Assembly (NCBI GenBank): GCA_026545765.1
Contig: CM048841.1
Coordinates: 27,377,397-27,441,396, forward strand
Length of the DNA: 64,000 nt
Direction: 5' to 3'
Source: Plantago major
Taxonomy: Eukaryota; Streptophyta; Magnoliopsida; Lamiales; Plantaginaceae
The notes beneath the pieces were generated by a model. It was not told the origin of the DNA. It did not search any database and was given only the letters and a program-made list of their open reading frames with translations. The translations under genes were made by a program, and so were the position numbers. Shown here in pieces: positions 45,401 to 56,372 of this stretch (the stretch's first letter is position 1; each line of letters opens with the position of its first letter).

Positions 45401-48045
45401 AACAATATCAAGTTGCGACCTTAATGCGTAAGGATTTTTCCAAGGAAGTGGCACACAAATTGGTGCAAGCCTTCAAACAGGCAGATGGTCAGACAAGATT
45501 GCAGATGGTATTCAAGCCAGTCCTGCCCCAGACACTACAATTTATTCCTTCTGAACAAGAAGAGGTTAATGGGCAGAAGATCACTATTCCTGAAGTGATT
45601 AATCTTGTATCTGAAGACGATGAGGAGGAAGAAATAGATGAGAACAACTTTGATGACCTCCCTCTGACCATCACAAAAAGGATGATGATGATATGACTGA
45701 TGATGATGCCCCTGCACCAGGGATAGGAGGAATTCCACAAGGAAATAATGCCTCAGCTGCTGAAAACACACTGAGAGGACATCACAGAAATCCCATCCTC
45801 CATCTCCTCAGAAATCCACCCATCCTTCACAGCAATCCCAACAACAAAAAGACACTACTGAACAAGTAGTTGAGCACTCTGAGGAAACAACTTAGAAGAT
45901 ATTAAATACTCAAATAAGAGCTACTCAACTCAAACAACTGTTGAAAGAAGAGCAACAACTCCATCTTCAACTTGAAGAAGAGCTAGTTAAATCCAGAGAT
46001 AAGCTTAATCAACTACAAGATCAATACTTACAAGAGACAGTAGCTTACTCTGAGGTTAAAGAGCTCTAGGATGATGTAAATGCTATTGCTAAGGAATTAG
46101 ATACTGAAGAAGTATCTAAAGAAAAGCATGATGCTAAGGCTGCATCACCAGCAAAAGACATACCATCCTCCTCTCAGAAAGGAAAGAAGCCCATCTCTGA
46201 GATGGTTGCTGGACTAGAAAATCTTGAAAATGTCCAAGAGGATGAAGATCACTAGGCTGAAGACTCAGATGATGAAGAAGACAAGACTTTGGCAGCACAC
46301 CGCAATGAACACTTGACGGTTTCTCATCTTAAAAGGAAGCTAATTGCTCCAGAAGTTTTCAACAAACTGCCAAATGTCCACTCCCATACATGAATAGATA
46401 CCAAGTTTTGGCACATCTTAAAAAGGAGATGTCTTCACAAAACAAAGATGTAATTGCCTCCGTCCTCTCAGAAATGAAGAAGTTCACAGAACTCATCACT
46501 CAGAGAACAACCAGTATGGTTATTGCTCAGAAAGATCTGGGAATGATAAGGGACGATGATATGTCATTAGCTGAAAAAGATTTTCATGAGGCAAGTTACA
46601 CTGCTGGAAAAGCAGATGCCATACTAGGCCCATTGGCAGAGCTCACTGATAAGGAAAATGGACTTATCAAACAAAATCAGGAGCTCAAGGCTGAACTTCA
46701 GAAGTTGGTTACTACCTACAACTACTTGCAAAAGAATTTTGAGTCTCTCTCAGATTCTTTTGTGGTACTTAGTCAGTCAGCAATGACTAAGGGGGTAGAA
46801 TTTGGATCTCAAGATCAGGGGCAAGGAAAGAAGAAATCTAGAGTTGGTGCCACTCAGAAAGGAAGAGGAAACAAGAAAACTTCCTAGCCACCACTCAGAA
46901 TAAATGATCCCTCATCAAATCAAGCTGCTTTGCAAATAGTAGCTACTTCCCAGCAGCCAACTGAAGAAACTACAATGGTAACAAGGGCCATGGCAAAAAG
47001 ACCTCCAAGGAGTACCAAGGAGAAGACAAGTAAGAGGGATTGATGAATCTTCTGAAGAAGAAGAAGAAGGCCAAATCAAATCCTTGGACAATGAAGAAGG
47101 CTGCAAAAGTCTCACAAGAATTAATCTTGATGATGATGATGAAGAGACTGATGAAGATGAAGCTCCTCTTCACAGAAAAAGGAAAATTGATAGCCTAACT
47201 GAGCCCATAGCTGCAAAGCCTTTAGCAGCTAAAACACCCTCTGGAAATATCAAGTCAATCCAGGGTGGTTCTTCAAGCAATCCTCCAAAGGAGAATTCTA
47301 GACAAAGAAGGAACAGGCTGAGAGCTGAACAAAGACAAAGTCAACTTCCACTCAGACCAGAAGAAGCCAAAATTGAGTATGTGAAGAATGACAACAATTC
47401 CTCATCTCTGTGTGCATTAATCAGAAGAATGGCTACTGGATTCTGGAACTCAAGCACTTACTGGTAAATTCAAGGTTTCCAGAACCAATCCATAAACAGC
47501 TCATGGCATGGAGAAAAGATAAGCCAATCTTGTTTAACACCAACCACATCAAAGCATGGTTGGATTTTGAAGTAATCAAGAGAACAGAAGACATGAAGAA
47601 GGACCTCTCTGATGAATGTCCTTATGGAAAGCCAGATGATGTGCACAGAATTCCCAACATTACAGGAACAGGCACAAGAGCAAGACTTGCGGTGGAACCC
47701 TATGAGTCCTTCTACTTAACTGAAGATCAATACAAGGGTGACATCAGATATCTGAAGATCATTTATGAATACTTCAAGCTATCAGATATCAGAATCGAGC
47801 ATGCCTGGAAGTGGGGAAAGTATCTGCGGGTCCAGCATTTTGTCAAGAGAAATCCCACCAAAACCTACAAGGAAGTCTGTGGATTTCCCAGAGACACAGA
47901 GATGATTGTCAGAACTCTTCTCTATGACTACTCTGATGATATCAAAAGGTTTGGTGATAGGAAATTTGCAGACTGTTTTAAAGACTTGAAGATTTTTGAA
48001 GACTTGAAGACTTGTCATTTAGAATGTTCACTTGGAGCTTGGTAA
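42423..48045 (+). pseudogene. ORF3 of element B (large nuclear-type protein gene with introns, broken)
   Basis: Start ATG 42423. Exon 1 to about 44308: N-terminal region (DPDHWTSNHRMIWGGAM; RTRHLLVHWDVLACILHRGF; NPFNWGKYAFMKFVKKI), a basic NLS-like tract near 43360-43450 (SKKRKTEE, KKPRTSRKKSAGK), Ala/Glu/Lys-rich repeats, a Gln/Pro run (about 44005). Four short exons follow, then a long last exon from 45184 with HTLPKHIQCFKKWQRLRCSDLSEI. After that come an acidic and Asp-rich stretch, coiled coils (about 45925-46110 and 46620-46750), a basic linker and the conserved C-terminal domain (47410-48045). The N-terminal region may distantly resemble plant-transposon-protein domains often annotated beside such elements; I am not sure. 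About half a dozen breaks. Confidence 0.7.
44308..45184 (+). other. chain of four short phase-0 exons in ORF3, element B
   Basis: Short exons at 44389-44493 (105 bp), 44573-44683 (111), 44771-44908 (138) and about 44987-45105 (about 120), with introns of 80, 79, 87, 78 and 78 bp. Donors are CAG/GTAGCT, CAG/GTGATA, AAG/GTAGAT, GAG/GTAATT and CAG/GTAACA. Acceptors include TTTGTTACAG, TTTCTAATAG, TACTTAACAG and TCTTTCAG. Exon starts repeat the AE/AP/VQ/VQ/AQ pattern and ends repeat VSEP-like peptides. Intron size is near the lower working limit for plants. Confidence 0.7.
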
Positions 48046-48339
48046 CTCCTGTTGTTCCATTTGACTAAGTAGTTTCTGTGATTTTGCTGATTCATCTTTT
48101 CTGTTAAAACTTGAAAAATTTATCTGTAAGCTTTCTCTATATCATATCTGATGAACTTACTCTCAGATATCATTTTATATATAAGATAACTTGTCAGCAA
48201 AGATCACACCTTGTGATTTGGTTGATGTTTACTTTCTGCACTTAATTATATGAATTAAAAGATCATAAGAAATGATTAAGTGGTGGATTGTTTCCTCATC
48301 CAGATTTGTAATAGGTCAGATAGTCATTGTTGACTGATC

Positions 48340-48354
48340 AAAATGGGGGAAATT
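48340..48354 (+). other. polypurine tract of element B
   Basis: AAAATGGGGGAAATT directly before the 3' LTR TGTTAGG. Confidence 0.8.
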
Positions 48355-49936
48355 TGTTAGGAATATCTGTTTAGATTTTGATCAGAAACCTAATGACTTA
48401 TCTTAGCTCAAAAAGGTGATTAGTACTCTTAGTTCACTTGAACACTGTAAAAGAGGAAACTCACTAAGTATGATAGTCTAGCAAATCTTGTGTAGGATGT
48501 TAGGTCTCGAAATGTAATTTTTATTTTCTGAAGAAGACCAAGAAGAAGGCATCCAGCAGGAGAAGTTCAACGGATTTGAAAATTTGAAGACTGCACAAGA
48601 TTGTTGAAGACAAGGATTTTTCAGATACCTATGCCCATTTACTTCCTCTTGTTCAGATACCTATTCTCAGATACGTGTTGCAAAAGATATCTGAGAATAA
48701 AAGGTTTCTAAGACGAGGAAAGTGCCCACAGATATCTACACTCAGATACCTTGGACATATAATACGTTTCTAAAAAAGAAACATATTATAACAAGTTGTT
48801 TAAACAAGTGGTATCTGGAGCTATGATGATCTCTGGAAAAGAACGTGCAAAGCCTCAAAAAGCTTGCATAGTTTCGTTGGCACTACAGGACAAAGTATAG
48901 TACAGTGCATTAAATGCAGATGTAAATTTCGAACAAAAGTCGTAGCTTCAAGAAGAAGACAAACTCACATAAGATTATACTCAGATATCAATAGTTTAAA
49001 TTTGATTTAAGCCTAACGGATACTATTCAAACGGCACTCAAAATTCATCTATAAATATCAACACTTAGATTGCTTGAGAACACACACTGAACACCTTAGA
49101 TCACTGAACTGATACTGAATACTCATACAAGCTCTCTCAAGCAAAACTACTTACTTTCAAGCTTTCTGTTGCGACCAAAGCTCTTGGTTATAAGTGTCCT
49201 CATCCTTAACGAGCATTGTTATCTGTGAAGGAGTTGAACTAAGATTTCATATCTGAGATTCATTCTCTGGAACAGTTACAATAGACTTGGGTCAGTACAG
49301 AACAAGATACCATACATTGAAAAGTGTATTAAGTATACTTGATTCATAGAGCTATCTGAATAACTGAATAAGTTATTTAAGAAGCTCACCTGACAAACAA
49401 ACCTAAAACCAACACCTTAAACGGCGTGGAGTACAGGAAGTACTTAGTTTGGGAAACTAAGGAATAACTCCAAGGTTATTGAGCACAGGAAGTACTTAGT
49501 TTGGGAAACTAAGGAACAGCTCAAAAAGGTTTCTGAGTACAGGAAGTACTTGGCTGTGAAAAACGGGGAATAACTCAGGGGGAACACTTGGTTGGGAACC
49601 TAGTGTATTTAGGAATCAAGAAAAGATATCTGTAAGGTTACCTCATTTATCTTAGTGGATTCTAGGTCTGAGAAAGACCGAAGTGGATTAGTTGAAGGAT
49701 TACGCCATCTTCAGATAGCACTATAAAAAGACTTGTGTTATTTACTCTTTGCAGCTTATTACTTGTTTTACTTATATTGCAAAGTACTTACACTTATCTT
49801 GCTGAACACGTGCACTTATCTTAGAAAAGTCTTCCGCTCTCTGAAATTAAGTATCAGACATCTTCACAGATATCTGAGAAACTATTCACCCCCCTCCCCC
49901 CTCTAGTCTTTTACTTTGCTGTTATCTGGACCAACA
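48355..49936 (+). repeat. 3' LTR of element B
   Basis: 1,582 bp, same ends, TATA at 49049-49057. It holds about 100 bp around 48605-48715 that the 5' LTR lacks. Confidence 0.9.
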
Positions 49937-49941
49937 AACTT

Positions 49942-50252
49942 TAAGAGAGGTCTTCCAATTACTTTTCAATAATTATACCATAAAAAAAAAAGAATCAGAA
50001 ATCATATTTTTAAGTAGAAAAACATATCAAAAATATTTTCTCTTCTAATAGAGTCAATTGGACAAAAATAATTAACTACACATATAACACATTAACAAGT
50101 TGCATAGACTTTTAAAACAAATAATATATTTTTAAAACCAACTTCACTATCAAACAAAAATAATATTAATATACTTCGATATAAATAAAGTAATAATGTT
50201 AAATCATGCAGAACAAAAGGTACTAAGGTACGTCAAAATCTGGGGTGTCACA
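49942..50252 (-). repeat. 3' LTR of element D, proximal piece
   Basis: Continues the interrupted LTR to its TGTGACACCCC end (minus). Matches about 53411-53720. Confidence 0.85.
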
Positions 50253-51303
50253 CTCAACCCTCCTTAAAAGAATTTGGTCCCCAAATTCACACTTCAAAAT
50301 TTTCTAAAACATTTTCTCGCAAATACACACTTTTAATAAATCATATATGACCCATAAATACCAAGTGAACTTAAAAACTGGGGTATTTCCACGCAAGCAA
50401 CACATTGAACGGAAAACAACAAAACAAAAAGAGTTTTAACTTCTTTTTTTTTTTTTTTTTTGATAGAGCAGCGAAAGGTAGTCGGAACATTGACAAAACT
50501 TATAACGACTCGTGCAACAATACTGCCTATCTTTCATACATAAACAAGAAAAACAAAACCAACTTAAAAAAATCATATTGCAAATCCATGCACACTACCA
50601 AAATAACCAGAATCTTAACTATTCAATTAACACAAGTTGAAGCTTATGTAACCCAATTAAAGTACCTAGTACAAAGATTTAGGCAAACAAGTTCTACTTT
50701 TGCATATTACAATTATAATCTGGAACAAGAGTGACGAGTAAGAAAAATTAGAAGTTTGAAAAGGTCAAACAAACATAAATAAGTAAGCTAAAAGCAATGT
50801 AAAGCTCCAAAACATTTAAATTATATAAATTAATCTAGGATTGTTCAAACTCTTGATTTCAATGCCAAGTGATAACATAAAAGCAAATAATCATTCAACT
50901 GAACCAAATTAGATAATACAATTCTATGGGATCATGTAAATATAACATGCTTACGTTTATACAAAGACAATAGCAAGTTCAAGTATTACAAATTAGAATT
51001 TAAAGTCTTGAAGAAAAGAGACAAGCCAGATAAACAAATGCAAAAGGTCAATTCTAGGTGTTTGATGCCTTTGAAACAATGATCATTAAAATGAAAAGCA
51101 TATAAGGAGTAGGAAAAAAAACACCGCCTTCAACAAAAATAAAAATAAAAAAGATCAAGCACGAAAGTAAGAAAAGTTACTTCGGAGATGCGCAAAGAAT
51201 GTTCAACCGGCAACTCAGCAAACTTCTCACTCAGTTCCCCCAAAAGTCCGAAGACCCTATCCTGGCTTAGCCTAAGAAAAAAAACTTAGGCTCTGATACC
51301 ATT
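50253..51303 (-). other. internal region of element D (non-coding)
   Basis: About 1,050 bp between the two LTRs. The polypurine tract AAGGAGGGTTGAG is at 50265-50253 and the primer site at 51301-51290. Next to the primer site is a small perfect hairpin CCTAAG...CTTAGG (about 51271-51290). The leader near 51241-51265 resembles that of Tekay elements. No gag, protease, RT or integrase motif is found in six frames. It therefore depends on a relative for proteins. Confidence 0.7.
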
Positions 51304-52019
51304 TGTAACGCCCCAAATTTTGAGTTTTTAAAAGGAGTGAATTTCATTCGGGACTTTGGGCGAAAACAGAGCCGAAATGTTTGTTGAAACAAAATATTTT
51401 ATTGAGCTAATAAAACTTCATGATTTTAAACATTCTTGTCTTTTAAAGATACACAATATAACATGAAATGACTTGAGTGTTTGAAATAAAAAATAAGACA
51501 TCAATTTCATTTCACAAAAATCCCAAATCCCAAACACTCTCTTTGTTTGCTGAGTTTATCGGTCGTTCATTGTTCGTGCCATCTCACCTACAAGGAAGGG
51601 AATAGAAACAAGTGTGAGAAAAACCTCAATGAGTGTTCGAAGATTTTCGCGTGAAACTTTCATTAAAATCATCAAAATAAACATTGAAGAACATAAAATA
51701 GAAAATACTTTCAATAACATGTACTTTTCGGAAAAACATTATTTCATGCCGCTCCTTATAACCCCACAGTAAAACAGGCCTTATGTCTCCCTGATAGTCG
51801 ATCAAACTATCCAGTCAGGACCCTGCCATGGTACAGGGGTGGAATTCTACGACCCAACTAAATCAGTGAAGGCTTCTATCACTCGATTTAAAGGGAATGG
51901 GCAAAGGAAACCGACAAGTAGCTCGCTGCATAACCCACCAAACTACAAGCCAATTAACCTGAACCAAACGTACGTATCTTTCTTGAACCGTCAATCAAAA
52001 CAAAATAACAATCATGTAT

Positions 52020-52060
<41 letters not shown>

Positions 52061-53720
52061 TTCAAAATCAGCGGAAGCATGCTAAAACTCTTTCGTGATT
52101 TACTTTTTATGCAATAGAACGTGCGTTTTGAAAACCATGCATTACTTATATATATAAGTTGAAAACATATTAAAATACCTTCCAGGTTTTGAAAATAATA
52201 CATATATAGTTTTGTAGAACACTCACCTTTTTGAAGGCTGTGAAGAGCAAAACTTTGAAAGTACTTGCAAAAAGAATTTGCTACTAAATTGACAATAATA
52301 TGTCACTAGGAACTTGTAGAATTTTTTAAGGCAAACACCTAGAACGTTTTTGGATGAATGAGGGCTTCAAAATAAGGGTATTTATAGGGTGAATTATGGG
52401 AAGGTGAAGGGTTGAACAACTAAGATTAAATGACAATTTGAAAGGCTTAAAAGCACTTTAAAACTCATAATAAAATCAAAAATAAAGGTGCCAAATTAAG
52501 AGAGGCAATTGAATTCTTTCACAAACATTTAAAACCACTAACTCATGACAAATGGATCAAATTTAACAAAGAAAAAGATGCAAAAAACGTTCAGTACACT
52601 TTAGGGTCATTTGTACATAAAAATAAGATGTGACACATAAAAAAAACAACATTTAGAGCAAGTAAATTGAATACGCAATTAGACATGCACATGTAAAAAA
52701 TAAACTTAAAATATTGGACATTCATATAAATATATAACTTACAAATAGACATGCATAAGTTACTCAAAAGAATAATGTAAAATATAAACGAAAAGAAAAT
52801 CAGAACATAGATCGAAACATAGCCGAAACGTAGCATGAAACATTTGACATAATAAGCGATCCTTTCGTACAGCACCTTGAGATAGAAAAGAAAATATTTT
52901 ATTTATAAAAGAAACTGCACTTTCCATACTCTTCCATTTTAAAATATATTAATATAAATAATACTTTCAATTTCTAAACATTAAGAGGGCACACACACAT
53001 AAAGACGTGCATGTACATTACATAATTCAAAAGTGGCTCTTCACATTTTACATTAATCAAAGCACACAAATAATTACCATTTATTGAATAATGAAATAAA
53101 AGAAAAGCTCTTTACATAAATCATCAATAAAGAACACATATAAAGGCATACATTTAAATAACAAATATAACTAAAAAGACTCTTACACTTCCTCTAGCTT
53201 AACTACTATTAATGTATCATATAATGAGCTCATATAAACACAATTCAAGTTTCTCTTTAAAACCTCAAATAAAGCTACACAAATAATGACATGCATTCAA
53301 TAAAAAGACTCTTCACATTTTTATCAATAAAGACACTAACATAAAAACTTGTATTATGACAAACAGTTAAGAATAAATTATTCACAATTTTCAGTAATAA
53401 AGATAACTTTAAGAGAGGTCTTCCAATTACTTTTCAATAATTATACCATCAAAAAAAAGAATAAGAAATCAGATTTTTAAGTAGAAAAACATATCAAAAA
53501 TATTTTCTCTTCTAATAGAGTCAATTGAACAAAAATAATTAACTACACATATAACACATTAACAAGTTGCATAGAGTTTTAAAACAAATAATATATTTTT
53601 AAAACCAACTTCACTATCAAACAAAAATAATATTAATATACTTCGATATAAATAAAGTAATAATGTTAAATCATGCAAGAACAAAAGGTACTAAGGTACG
53701 TCAAAATCTGGGGTGTCACA
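51304..53720 (-). repeat. 5' LTR of element D
   Basis: 2,417 bp, minus ends TGTGACACCCC...GGGGCGTTACA. TATA box (minus CTATAAATA) at 52379-52387. It contains a long TA microsatellite (52024-52060) that is much shorter in the partner LTR (about 32785-32797). It holds the uninterrupted sequence around the site where B entered the other LTR (about 53396-53420). Confidence 0.85.
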
Positions 53721-53725
53721 GCCCT

Positions 53726-54640
53726 GGACCCGTCCCAAACCATAAACCTTAATTAAGCGATTGTCAGGGCAATGAAACACTAGTTTCACCGTTAACAATA
53801 TTAGGTTCATTGGTTTCAATTGATATTAGGTTTCAACATCAACAATCTTAGTTTCATTTGTTTCAATAATAGTTTAGTTGGTTTCAGTTAGTTTCATCAA
53901 CACCATTAGTTTCGGCATTTGTTTTAGCATCGTCAGTGTTATAAGTTTCAACACCAGGTGTGTTAGTTTCAACATTAACAATGTTGGTTTCATTAGTTTC
54001 AATTAAAGCTAACATGATAATCGACATGAATGTTACTTTCACCGGTAAATATTATTTATAATGTTAGTTTAATTGGTTTCAGTTAGTTTCACCAACACCA
54101 TTAGTTTCGTCATTTGGTTTAGAATCAATAATAATGTTAGTTTCATTAGTTTCAACATTATCGGTGTTAGTTTCAGCACCAAATGTGTTAGTTTCAAAAG
54201 TTAATTTTGGCATTAACAGAGTTAGTTTCATTAGTTTCAGTACCAAATGTGTTAGTTTCAACATTAACGGTGTTAGTTTCAGTTGAAACCAACATCATAA
54301 TTGACACGTGTGTTAGTTTCAGTGGCAAGCATTAGTTTTGGTGTTAGTTTAATTGGTTTCAGTTAATTTCACCAACACCACTCGTTTCGACATTTGTTTC
54401 AGCATAACTTGTGTTAGTTTCAGCATCATCGGGTGTTACTTTCAGCCACATTGTATTAGTTTCAAAAGTTAGTTTGAACATCATCGGTGTTAGTTTCAGC
54501 ACATTATGTTAGTTTTAAAAGTTAGTTTGAACATATCATCGGTGTTAGTTTCAACAACATTGTGTTAGTTTCAGTATGAACAATGTTGGTTTCATTAGTT
54601 TCAGTTGAAACCAATGTCATAATCGACATGATAAAGGGAA
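53726..54640. repeat. next TIR-bounded minisatellite unit, truncated at element C
   Basis: Starts with a terminus like that at 31062 (GGACCCGTCCCAAACC...TTAATTAAGCG), then GTTAGTTTCA minisatellite to about 54630. It stops where homology to the copia LTR of element C begins. D separates it from the preceding unit. Confidence 0.55.
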
Positions 54641-55995
54641 CAATAAGTAAATTGCTGAAAGCAAATAACACGTCTTTTTATAGTGGTATCTGAAGGTGGC
54701 GTAATCCTTCAACTGATCCACTTCGGCCTTTCTCAGACCTAGAATCCACTAAGACAGATAATTGAGTTCACCTTACAAATATCTTCTCTCGATTCCTAAA
54801 CACACTAGGTTCCCAACAAAGTGTTCCCCCTGAGTTATTCCCCCGCTCCCAGCTAAGTACTTCCTATACTCAGAAACCTTTGAGCTGTTTCAGTTTGCCA
54901 AACTATGTACTTCCTATGCTCAATAAACTTGGAGTTATTCCTTAGTTTCCCAAACTAAGTACTTCCTGTACTCCACGCCGTTTAAGGTGTTGGTTATGAT
55001 GGTTTGTCAGGCGAGTAGTCTTAATAACTTTTCAGTTATGTAGAAATACTCTATAGAACAAGGATCACTTAACACACTTCACAATGTGTGGTGATATGTT
55101 CTTTACTGACCCAAGTCTATGTTAAATGTTCTGGAGAATGAAACTCAGATACTTGATCTTTTGATTCAACTCCTTCATAGATAGCGGTGCTTGTTAAGGA
55201 TCAGGACACTTAGAATTCAAGAGCTTAGTCGCAACTGTAAGCTAAAGAGTAAGTAGATTGAAGGCTTGTATGCTTGAATGAATAAGTTCGTTTTGTGTGT
55301 AAGTTCAAGGTGTATTTCAAGCATTCTAAGTGGTGATATTTATAGCTGAATTTGAAGCCGTATAAATAGTATCCGTTAGACTCAATTCAAATTCAAACTA
55401 TTGATATCTGAAAACAGTACTGCAGAAAACATTGTCTCTTTTCAGAGATTTCCTCTTTTGTTCAGATGTCTCTGTCTGAGCATTAAATGCATTGTACTAT
55501 TTTTGTCATGTAGTGCCAACGGAACTATGCATGCTTTCTGAAGCATTGCATGTCCCTTTCAAGAGACATTCACATATCCAGATACCTGTTGAAACATTGT
55601 TTCCCAGAGACATAGTTTTATCCAAGGTATCTAAGTGTAGGTATCTGTGGGCACTTTTCCTCGTTCAGAAACCTTGTGTTCTCAGATATCTTTTGTGAAA
55701 CCTGTTTATTGAAAAACACTTGTTTCTTCAAGAAATCTGGACATAGGTATCTGATGACCTTCATCTTCAGCAATCTTGTGCAGTCTTCAAATCTTCAAAA
55801 TTTGTTGAACTCTTCTGCCGGATGCCTTCTTCTTGGTCTTCTTCAAAGATATAAAAATTACATTTAGAGACCTAACATCCTATAGAAGATTTGCTAGACT
55901 AACATACTTAGTGATTTTCCTCTTTTACAGTGTTCAAGTGAACCAAGAGTACTAACCACCTTTCTGAGCTAAGATAAGTCATTAGGTTGCTGATT
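54640..55995 (-). repeat. 3' LTR of element C (incomplete)
   Basis: Homologous to the LTRs of A and B over about 1.35 kb, with TATA (minus CTATAAATA) at 55337-55345. It is more diverged than the A and B LTRs and shortened at both ends. Confidence 0.75.
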
Positions 55996-56372
55996 TTTGA
56001 TCAGTCAACGATCTTTAAAACATATTAAAACTTGGAAGAGGGAATAATCCAACACTTAATCATTTCTTATGATCTTTTCAAATTATTTTAATTAAGTGCA
56101 GAAAGTAAACATCAAACAAATCACAAGGTGTGATCTTTGCTGACAAGTTATCTTTTTATAGATTGATATCTGAGAGTAGGTTCATTAGATATGCAACAAA
56201 GAAAGTTCACAGATAACTTTTACAAATAAAATACATTTCAGTACAGTCAGCAAGATATAAAATTACATAGTAAACTAGGACAACAGGAGTAGCCAAGCTC
56301 CAAGTAAACATCCTAATAAACTAGTCTTCAAGTCTTCAAATTCTTCAAGTCTTCAATCAGCAAATCTATGGA

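Larger units (their letters stand above)
34122..49936 (+). mobile_element. Ty1/copia element B, SIRE/Maximus-like, full length, nested in D
   Basis: 15.8 kb on +, flanked by a perfect AACTT duplication (34117-34121 and 49937-49941). It was inserted in the 3' LTR of element D, whose other LTR preserves the empty site. Parts: 5' LTR 34122-35643, primer site 35646-35657, gag 35762-38280, pol 38299-41640, stem-loop spacer, internal TATA 42242-42250, ORF3 42423-48045, polypurine tract 48340-48354, 3' LTR 48355-49936. Same family as A and C, in opposite orientation. About ten to a dozen breaks in the coding parts. The LTR pair differs by a block of roughly 100 bp plus scattered changes. It is the youngest layer of the nest by position. 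Confidence 0.88.
32101..53720 (-). mobile_element. element D: short non-autonomous Tekay-like LTR element, split by element B
   Basis: Flanked by a perfect GCCCT duplication (32096-32100 and 53721-53725). On minus: 5' LTR 53720-51304, tRNA-Met primer site TGGTATCAGAGC (51301-51290), about 1 kb of internal DNA without pol, polypurine tract, and a 3' LTR in two pieces (50252-49942 and 34121-32101) because element B lies inside. The internal 3' end GACCAAATTCTTTTAAGGAGG before TGTGACACCCC is the conserved junction of Tekay/Del chromoviruses. Without B it is about 5.9 kb. The LTRs look very similar outside a few indels, so it is young, but older than B. Confidence 0.8.
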
